A DNA stretch of 64,000 bases from Kribbella sp. ALI-6-A. Lineage in GTDB: Bacteria > Actinomycetota > Actinomycetes > Propionibacteriales > Kribbellaceae. Below the pieces are notes generated by a model that was given only the letters and a program-made list of their open reading frames with translations, ran no database searches and was not told the DNA's origin. This document shows positions 56,103 to 64,000 of this stretch, piece by piece. Location: the NCBI RefSeq assembly GCF_001984195.1, contig NZ_MTQN01000009.1:868001-932000 (forward strand). The letters run 5' to 3'. A program made the translations under genes and the position numbers. Within the stretch, counting starts at the first letter, position 1, and each line of letters begins with the position of its first letter.

Positions 56103-57329
56103 GTGGCCGAGGAAAGCTGGGGCCGGGTAGCAGACGACGGAACGGTGTACGTCCGGACCAAGGACGGCGAGCGGGCGGTCGGCCAGTGGCCCGACGCGAA
56201 CCCGGAGGAGGCTCTGGCCTTCTACACCCGACGGTACGACGCGCTGGCGTTCGAGGTGGATCTGCTGGAGAAGCGGGTCCAGGCCGGCACGGTGTCGCCC
56301 GACGACGCCCGCGCCGCGGTGAAGAAGGTCACCAGCGCGATCACCGACGCCCAGGCGGTCGGCGACCTGGACGGCCTGCTGGCCCGGCTCGAGGCGCTCA
56401 CTCCCCTGGTCGCCCAGCAGCGCGAGAAGAAGAAGGCCGAGCGCGCGGCGAAGGTCGAGGAGGCCCGGGCGGCCAAGACCAAGATCGCCACCGAGGCCGA
56501 GAGCATCGCCGCCGGCACCGACTGGCGGCACGGCGTCACCCGGCTGCGCGAACTGCTCGACGAGTGGAAGGCGCTGCCGCGGCTGGACAAGTCCAGCGAC
56601 GACGAGCTGTGGCACCGGTTCTCCTCCGCGCGTACGACGTACACGCGGCACCGCAAGCAGCACTTCGCCGAGCTGTCGTCCAAGCGCGACGAGGCCGCCG
56701 CGGTGAAGGAGCGCCTGGCCGCCGAGGCCGAGTCGATCGCCACCTCGACCGACTGGGGCCCGACGTCGGGCCGCTTCCGCGACCTGATGCGCCAGTGGAA
56801 GGCCGCCGGCCCCGCGCCGCGCGAGGTCGACGACAAGCTGTGGGCCCGCTTCCGCAGCGCCCAGGACACATTCTTCGGCGCCCGCGACGCCGTCCAGGCC
56901 GAGGAGAACGTCGAACAGCAGGCCAACCTGCAGGCCAAGGAAGCCCTCCTGGTCGAGATCGAGGCGATCCTGCCCGTCACCGACCCCAAGGCCGCCCGCG
57001 ACCAGCTCCGCACCCTGCTCGACCGCTGGGACGAGATCGGCAAGGTCCCGCGCGACTCGATGCGCGCGATCGACAGCCGCCTGCGCGCCGTCGAACAGGC
57101 CGTCAAGACCGCCGAGGACGAGGTCTGGAACCGCAGCAACCCCGAAGCCCGCGCCCGCGCCGAGGCCACGGTCAAGCAGCTCCAGTCCCTGATCGCCGAC
57201 CTGGAGAAGCAAGCCGCCAAACACGAGGCCCAAGGCAACGCCCGCAAGGCCAAGGAAGCCCGCGAGGCCATCGCGGCCCGCCGGGAATGGCTCACCCAGG
57301 CCCAGAACGCCTTGGCGGAGTTCAGCTGA
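56103..57329 (+). CDS. DUF349 coiled-coil protein
   Basis: 408 residues, mainly helical. Repeated DUF349 units are visible: TDWRHGVTRLRELLDEWKALPRLDKSSDDELWHRFSSART, TDWGPTSGRFRDLMRQWKAAGPAPREVDDKLWARFRSAQDTFF, and a third less regular one. They are separated by Ala/Glu/Lys coiled coils (REKKKAERAAKVEEARAAKTK). GTG 56103 follows AAGGGGCGAG. Divergent from the MBL gene. Conserved near relA/hisS in actinobacteria. Function unknown. Confidence 0.9.
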   Translation: MAEESWGRVADDGTVYVRTKDGERAVGQWPDANPEEALAFYTRRYDALAFEVDLLEKRVQAGTVSPDDARAAVKKVTSAITDAQAVGDLDGLLARLEALTPLVAQQREKKKAERAAKVEEARAAKTKIATEAESIAAGTDWRHGVTRLRELLDEWKALPRLDKSSDDELWHRFSSARTTYTRHRKQHFAELSSKRDEAAAVKERLAAEAESIATSTDWGPTSGRFRDLMRQWKAAGPAPREVDDKLWARFRSAQDTFFGARDAVQAEENVEQQANLQAKEALLVEIEAILPVTDPKAARDQLRTLLDRWDEIGKVPRDSMRAIDSRLRAVEQAVKTAEDEVWNRSNPEARARAEATVKQLQSLIADLEKQAAKHEAQGNARKAKEAREAIAARREWLTQAQNALAEFS

Positions 57330-57347
57330 CCTGTGGACAACTGAAAT

Positions 57348-57380
57348 CACCGAAGGGTGGTCTTCGACCATCCTTTGGTG
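57348..57380. promoter_or_regulatory. 15-bp inverted repeat directly abutting the AbiEi/DUF559-like start codon
   Basis: CACCGAAGGGTGGTC (57348-57362), TTC, GACCATCCTTTGGTG (57366-57380); 13 of 15 pairs match. The last base is next to ATG 57381, only 18 bp after the DUF349 stop. It may terminate the DUF349 transcript, block ribosome access, or be the operator of the winged-helix protein encoded next, as AbiEi antitoxins bind inverted repeats at their own promoters. Confidence 0.6.
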
Positions 57381-58241
57381 ATGCTCCCGTACGACGTTCC
57401 GCTGTACTTCTGCGGTCTGCCTTTCACCGGTCGCCAGGTCGGCCGCAAGCTCAGGTGGCTGTTGGGTTCCGGTGACATTCGGCCTGTGCTGAAGGGCGTG
57501 TACGTCGACGCCCGGGTCCCCGACTCCCTCGAGCTCCGCGCCGCCGCCGTCGCGCTCCTACTCCCTCCCGAGACAGCAGCCTGCGGCCGGACCGCCGCCT
57601 GGATTCACGGCATCAGCACCACGGCCCTCGGCGCCAGCGAAGAACCCGGCCTGCACTGGACGACCGAAGCCACCGACCTCGTCGACATCGCCGGCCTCCG
57701 GGTGACGTCACCCGCCATCACTGCCGTCAACTTGGCAATGAATCTCCCTCGCCCGTTCGCGCTGTCGGCCGTCGATGCCATCCTCCGCTCAGGTGCCGCC
57801 GATCTCGACTCGCTCCGCACGGTCGCCGTCACCGCAGACCATCCACGCGCCTACCAAGCCCGCCAGATCCTCCAGTACGCCGACCGTCGCGCCGAGTCGC
57901 CCGGCGAGTCCTGGCTCCGTCTCCGCCTCCTCGACGCGGGCTTCCCCACGCCGACCCTCCAGTTCCAGGTTCCGGGCGCCGGCCGCACGTACCGCATCGA
58001 CCTCGCCTACCCCGAGCCACTGGACGACGGCCGGCGCCTAGGGCTCGAGTACGACAGCGATCGCTGGCACTCCCGCCCTCGCGAAGAAGCGCGCGACGAG
58101 CGTCGTCGCGACGAGCTCGCCGCTCTCGGCTGGCACATCATCTCCGTGCGGCGGCCCGACCTCTGGGGCCGCTATCCCGCGCTCGAGCTCGCCGTCGGCG
58201 GCTATCTCAGCCAGCATCCCCGTCTCCCCCGCCGCTGGTGA
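57381..58241 (+). CDS. AbiEi-antitoxin-like winged helix with DUF559/Vsr-type nuclease-like domain
   Basis: 286 residues. The N-terminal part (GRQVGRKLRWLLGSGDIRPVLKGVYV..., AVALLLPPETAACGRTAAWIHGI) follows the AbiEi/transcriptional-regulator pattern common in actinobacterial DUF559 proteins. The C-terminal part (about 190-280) has a restriction-fold-like arrangement: YRIDLAYPE, GLEYDSDRWHSRPREEARDERRRDELAALGWHIISVR. ATG 57381 follows a hairpin; GTG 57378 and 57357 are alternatives. No AbiEii-type toxin is next to it, so it is probably not a classic TA pair. The stop overlaps the convergent DUF4037 gene by 35 bp. Confidence 0.82.
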   Translation: MLPYDVPLYFCGLPFTGRQVGRKLRWLLGSGDIRPVLKGVYVDARVPDSLELRAAAVALLLPPETAACGRTAAWIHGISTTALGASEEPGLHWTTEATDLVDIAGLRVTSPAITAVNLAMNLPRPFALSAVDAILRSGAADLDSLRTVAVTADHPRAYQARQILQYADRRAESPGESWLRLRLLDAGFPTPTLQFQVPGAGRTYRIDLAYPEPLDDGRRLGLEYDSDRWHSRPREEARDERRRDELAALGWHIISVRRPDLWGRYPALELAVGGYLSQHPRLPRRW

Positions 58242-59250
58242 AGGGCTGGTTGACCAGAGCCAGCAGCTGGCTGCGTTGGGCCGGGGACCACAGAATTTCC
58301 CTGACCTGATCGACGCCGCCCACCGGCCACTGCCTCGCGATCTCGAGCACGGCCGGGTCGGTGATCTTCGCGGTGAGGGCCTCCGGGAACGGACCCCAGC
58401 GGACCTTGAACGGCCGGTCCCACATCTGGATCACCTCGGTGGTCACTGGGGACGTGATGCCCAGCGCGTTGTGTCGCTCCCCCACCAGCTCGTACGCCGT
58501 GAGCAGCGCCTGCTCGCGCTCCTGCCACGACTCGGCTCGCAGCACCCTCGACAGGACCGGCCCCAGATCAGGTGCACAGGGCAACCGATTGAACGCCGTA
58601 CCGAACCATTTGGCGTACGGCGCGTACTGGCGCTCCAGCAGGAAGCACAAGCGCATCAGGTCCTGGACGAGGCGCGCGCCGATCAGCGCCGAGCCGAGTT
58701 CGTCGCCGACGTGGCCGGCTCGGCCGGCCAGGTTGAGCTCCGGGTGGATCCGCCACCAGCCCGCGAACTGCAGGTACAGCCAGACGTCGTACGGGTAGTA
58801 GGCGAACCGCTCCCGCGCCGCGCGCAGGCCGACCTCGTCGTGGTGGACCGCGCCGGCGGTGACCATCCGCAGGCTCTGCTCGGAGAAGGTGAGCCAGTCA
58901 CGCGCATGGATCTCGCCTGCGGGGTCGATCCCGAGATGCTGCTGGAAGTAGCTCTGCACGGTGTGGACGGTGAAGTCGGTCGGCCGATCGGCGAAGGTCG
59001 ATGGGACCTGTTGCCGCAGTACGTCGCGCACGGCGTCGCCGTACTCGTCCTCCTCGCGCAGGAACAGCAGGACCCGTGGCTTCCAGTCGTGATCGGTGGA
59101 CATCGCGTCGTCGAAGCCGAGCACCTCCGAGCCGCGGCCCATCAAGGCAGCGGCATGCGGCAGCCCCGGGAACGCCGACTCCAGCACCGGCCGTACGGCG
59201 TCCCGGTAGAACCGCGCACTCAACTCGACCCCGGACACGAACGCTGACAT
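58207..59250 (-). CDS. DUF4037 protein (nucleotidyltransferase-like)
   Basis: 347 residues. The N-terminal region has a nucleotidyltransferase-like pattern (ALMGRGSEVLGFDDAMSTDHDWKPRVLLFL). The middle contains the DUF4037 signature with WLTFSEQSLRMVTAGAVHHDEVG and YYPYDVWLYLQFAGWWRI. The C terminus is helical. Its biochemical role is unknown. An XRE-type gene lies 39 bp upstream on the same strand, so they may be an operon. The 3' end overlaps the AbiEi-like gene on the other strand. Confidence 0.87.
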   Translation of the reverse strand: MSAFVSGVELSARFYRDAVRPVLESAFPGLPHAAALMGRGSEVLGFDDAMSTDHDWKPRVLLFLREEDEYGDAVRDVLRQQVPSTFADRPTDFTVHTVQSYFQQHLGIDPAGEIHARDWLTFSEQSLRMVTAGAVHHDEVGLRAARERFAYYPYDVWLYLQFAGWWRIHPELNLAGRAGHVGDELGSALIGARLVQDLMRLCFLLERQYAPYAKWFGTAFNRLPCAPDLGPVLSRVLRAESWQEREQALLTAYELVGERHNALGITSPVTTEVIQMWDRPFKVRWGPFPEALTAKITDPAVLEIARQWPVGGVDQVREILWSPAQRSQLLALVNQPFTSGGGDGDAG

Positions 59251-59289
59251 CGACGCCTCCTCGATGATCCGGCGGCAGCGGGTCGAGGC

Positions 59290-59592
59290 CTACGACGCCA
59301 GGCGCTTCCGGGCGTCGTGACCGGCGCTCGCCGGTTCCGCACCCCGTTCAGGTTGGCTGATCTCGGCCCACACCTCGTCGAGGGACAGTCCCAGGACGTC
59401 GGCGATCGCCGCGATCGTCGGGAACGCCGGCGTCGCCACGCGGCCCGACTCGATCTTGCGCAGCGTCTCCGGTGAGACCCCGGCGTCCAGCGCGATCTCG
59501 AGCATCGAGCGCTCGCCCCGGGCGCGCCGCAGCAGCGCGCCGAGACGCTGTCCGCGCTCGACCTCCGCGGCAGTGAGCGGCAACCTGACCAT
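59290..59592 (-). CDS. XRE-family transcriptional regulator
   Basis: 100 residues. Helix-turn-helix (RLGALLRRARGERSMLEIALDAGVSPETLRKIESGRVATPAFPTIAAIADVLGLSLDEVWAEI) with a short C-terminal tail. Divergent from the methionine aminopeptidase gene across a 65-bp region that includes CCGGGATA twice. It probably regulates itself and DUF4037. Confidence 0.9.
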   Translation of the reverse strand: MVRLPLTAAEVERGQRLGALLRRARGERSMLEIALDAGVSPETLRKIESGRVATPAFPTIAAIADVLGLSLDEVWAEISQPERGAEPASAGHDARKRLAS

Positions 59593-59607
59593 GAACCGAT
59601 TCTAGTA

Positions 59608-59629
59608 CCGGGATAATATGGCCGGGATA
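59608..59629. promoter_or_regulatory. Repeated CCGGGATA motif in the XRE/map divergent promoter
   Basis: CCGGGATA occurs at 59608-59615 and 59622-59629, 14 bp apart, and overlaps a TAATAT -10-like box (59614-59619). Placement between divergent genes and the spacing of about one helical turn suggest a site for the XRE-type regulator. Confidence 0.4.
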
Positions 59630-59657
59630 GTTATTGGTACGTCCGGAAGGCGCCCGC

Positions 59658-60440
59658 ATGATCGAGATCCTGAACCCCACCGAACTGCCCCGCGCGAAGC
59701 AGGCCGGCGCCCTGGTCGCGCACATCCTGCAGACCCTGCGCGGCCGCAGCACGGTCGGCACGAACCTGCTGGAGATCGACCAGTGGGCCGCGGCCATGAT
59801 CGCCGAGGCCGGCGCGCAGTCGTGCTACGTCGACTACGCGCCGTCGTTCGGCCGCGGACCGTTCGGCCACTACATCTGTACGTCGGTCAACGACGCCGTA
59901 CTGCACGGACTCCCCCACGACTACGCGCTCGCCGACGGCGACCTGCTGACGCTCGATCTCGCCGTCTCCACCAACGGGCTCGCCGCGGACTCCGCGATCA
60001 GCTTCCTCGTCGGCGACGCCAGGCCCGCGCAGAGCGTGGCGCTGATCGACGCGACCGAGCGCGCGTTGAGCGCGGGCATCGCCGCCGCCGGCCCGGGGGC
60101 TCGCATCGGCGACATCTCGCACGCGATCGGTACGGTCCTCAATGCGGCGGGGTATCCGATCAACACCGAGTTCGGCGGCCACGGAATCGGATCGACGATG
60201 CACCAGGACCCGCACATCTCGAACACCGGCCGACCGGGCCGTGGCTACAAGCTGCGCCCCGGGCTACTGCTCGCACTGGAGCCGTGGGTGATGGAGGACA
60301 CCGACCAACTCGTCACCGACCCCGACGGCTGGACGCTGCGCAGCGCGACCGGCTGCCGCACCGCGCACAGCGAGCACACGATCGCCATCACCGAGGACGG
60401 AGCCGAAATCCTCACCTTGCCGACGCAGGTGCGAGCGTAG
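59658..60440 (+). CDS. map: Methionine aminopeptidase (type I-like)
   Basis: 260 residues, M24 fold. Metal-binding residues are recognisable: the first Asp in LTLDLAVSTNGLAADSAISF, His in FGGHGIGSTMHQDPHISN, Glu in LLALEPWVM and the C-terminal HSEHTIAITEDGAEILT. N-terminal ATG 59658 has GGAAGG upstream. It removes initiator Met from new proteins. Since actinobacteria normally carry a housekeeping map elsewhere (with secY-adk), this is likely a second copy. Confidence 0.9.
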   Translation: MIEILNPTELPRAKQAGALVAHILQTLRGRSTVGTNLLEIDQWAAAMIAEAGAQSCYVDYAPSFGRGPFGHYICTSVNDAVLHGLPHDYALADGDLLTLDLAVSTNGLAADSAISFLVGDARPAQSVALIDATERALSAGIAAAGPGARIGDISHAIGTVLNAAGYPINTEFGGHGIGSTMHQDPHISNTGRPGRGYKLRPGLLLALEPWVMEDTDQLVTDPDGWTLRSATGCRTAHSEHTIAITEDGAEILTLPTQVRA

Positions 60441-60549
60441 CCGGTGAGCGTGGACCTCGTCGCAGCGGTCAATCGGCAGGCGGGGTGCTTCAGACGATGG
60501 GCGTTGCCGGGCGGGGGGGTTCGTTCGGTGGCGTGATGGCCGCGAAGGC

Positions 60550-61140
60550 GTGGTTACCACCGGTCTGGCGTCGCTAGAACGGATGGTTCCGACGGCAGAG
60601 GTGCTCGGGAAGGTCCGCAGGCGTGGGATTCCCGGTTCCACGGATCGACCTTGTCATTCCCGTCGGCGACGGGCGGACGGCGGTGCTCCAAGAGAAGTTG
60701 CCTGGGGCCACGATCACCGAGTCGCGCGCGGCAGCGATCGACGCGGTGCACGATCAGCGAACTCGACGCCGGCGGCGCTGCAAGGCGACGATCTGATCCA
60801 TCCCGATCTCACCGTGCCGAACGTGCTTTTCAACCGATCCGGCGAGGTCACCGGTGTCGTCGACTGGAACCTCGGCGTGGCACGTGGTGACCGCCGGTTC
60901 GGCTTGGTGAAGCTGATGTTCGACCTGACCTGGGCGGCCGCCGTCCCCGGGGTCGAGCAGCGTCCGACCGCCGCAGCACTCGAACGGATCGACGAGCTCG
61001 TCCACAGCACGATCCCGGCGGACACCCTGCGCATCTACTGGGCCCACCACACGCTCAGCATGCTGAGCTGGACCATCTACGCACGCGACACCGAGGCAAT
61101 CGACCTCCACCTCGCGCTCGGCGAGCGCGGGTTGAACTGA
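60550..61140 (+). pseudogene. Aminoglycoside/maltokinase-like phosphotransferase, frameshifted remnant
   Basis: Pieces of one APH-type kinase appear in different frames. Frame of 60550 gives LERMVPTAEVLGKVRRRG; then the frame of 60623 gives GFPVPRIDLVIPVGDGRTAV and LQEKLPGATITESRAAAIDAV; then the first frame again gives GDDLIHPDLTVPNVLFNRSG and EVTGVVDWNLGVARGD. The Brenner-type catalytic HPDLTxxNVL and the Mg-binding VVDW motifs are still readable. At least two frame changes, and a missing N-lobe and middle (total only about 195 residues against the usual 280-300), indicate decay. Earlier part of the N-lobe (ATP-binding strands) is not found. Confidence 0.72.
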
Positions 61141-61213
61141 AACAAGCCCCCAGCCGACGTGGCCCGCCACGCTAGAGGCGAGGACCGTACGACCAAGGGC
61201 TTGTCCTCAGGAA

Positions 61214-63604
<2,391 letters not shown>

Positions 63605-63704
63605 GTTGTGTCCCTCCGCCGACAGACCACCAGTCTAGGGGGTCACCTCCAAGGAGGCGGACACGGCCTGTGGACAACACGCCGGATCGGCGTGACGGCC
63701 GGTG

Positions 63705-64000
63705 TCAGACAGTGACGAGGGCGTCCACCCGCTCGTCCGCCAGCCGCTTGCGACCGGGCAGGAACGACAGCTCCAGCAGTACGGCGGTGCCGAGCACCTC
63801 GGCCCCGCAGCGCCGGATCAGCCGCAGGCAGGCCTCGACCGTGCCGCCGGTGGCGAGCACGTCGTCGATCACCAGCACCCGGTCGCCCGGCGTGAACGCG
63901 TCCTGGTGCACCTCGATGGTCGCCTCGCCGTACTCCAGCGCGTAGGACTCCGCGAACGTCGCGGCCGGCAGCTTGCCCTGCTTGCGCACCGGCACGAACC
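63705..64000 (-). CDS. apt: Adenine phosphoribosyltransferase, 3' part (5' end outside window)
   Basis: C-terminal 98 codons of a type I PRTase. The PRPP motif is [23 protein letters not shown], preceded by [22 protein letters not shown], the adenine-specific hood and flexible-loop region. The N-terminal half is outside the window. It salvages adenine to AMP. Upstream of relA as in other actinobacteria. Confidence 0.93.
   Translation of the reverse strand, partial: FVPVRKQGKLPAATFAESYALEYGEATIEVHQDAFTPGDRVLVIDDVLATGGTVEACLRLIRRCGAEVLGTAVLLELSFLPGRKRLADERVDALVTV

Overview
The window is high-GC DNA (about 70% G+C) from an actinobacterium. GTG starts are common, and many genes overlap their neighbour by 4 nt (ATGA/GTGA). 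The order carB-carA-pyrC-pyrB-pyrR-bldD-nusB-efp, then aroB-aroK-aroC, A24 peptidase, aroE-mltG-ruvX-alaS, rarA, aspS-hisS, metallo-beta-lactamase protein, relA-apt is a conserved actinobacterial chromosomal arm, known from Streptomyces and in part Mycobacterium. The accessory content suggests a Propionibacteriales/Kribbella-like soil actinomycete. That genus-level guess is inference. No tRNA, rRNA, CRISPR array, transposase or prophage gene was seen.

Layout. 1-7093 (minus): the pyrimidine operon pyrR-pyrB-pyrC-PH-like membrane protein-carA-carB, with overlapping or near-overlapping genes and a PyrR-type RNA hairpin in the pyrR leader. 7311-7826 (plus): bldD, with a textbook BldD box over its own promoter. 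8322-9329 (minus): efp-nusB. 9469-17580: an accessory stretch with a membrane-anchored protein, a PIMT-type methyltransferase of the FxLD-system kind, a giant SARP/NB-ARC regulator carrying 33-bp minisatellites, a LuxR-type regulator, and about 1.1 kb of repeat-rich DNA with no credible gene. 17581-23622: tetR-aroQ, a HelD/HelR-like RNA polymerase motor ATPase facing tetR across an inverted-repeat operator, then aroC-aroK-aroB.

23874-28210 (plus) is the most unusual region. It is a compact, translationally coupled operon inserted between aroC and the conserved A24 peptidase. It encodes a 38-residue precursor-like peptide ending TCVKVYCDFD. Next comes a LanM-type dehydratase domain that has no LanC cyclase and is instead fused to a DUF6624-like domain. 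A cupin-fold protein and a JmjC/cupin oxygenase with an intact HxD...H iron triad follow. An ADP-ribosylglycohydrolase-family gene lies just downstream. This looks like a RiPP pathway of a non-canonical lanthipeptide-like type.

29437-35217: two Tat-exported FAD-linked oxidases of the berberine-bridge type alternate with the A24 peptidase and a DUF2330 protein, before aroE. 35365-40479: mltG, ruvX, alaS and two small membrane proteins. 40713-47452: MarR, RarA, an accessory SecA, a GNAT and an MFS transporter. 47556-51855: a secreted GxGYxYP protein, GntR, AraC, a VOC protein and a methyltransferase. 52053-64000: aspS-hisS-MBL, a DUF349 protein, an AbiEi/DUF559-like protein with a hairpin abutting its start codon, a DUF4037 protein, an XRE regulator, a methionine aminopeptidase, a decayed phosphotransferase pseudogene, relA and the 3' part of apt.

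A recurring theme is short tandem duplication: 17-, 18-, 23-, 33- and 37-bp periods. Two of these arrays run through stop codons, and two expand low-complexity inserts inside proteins.
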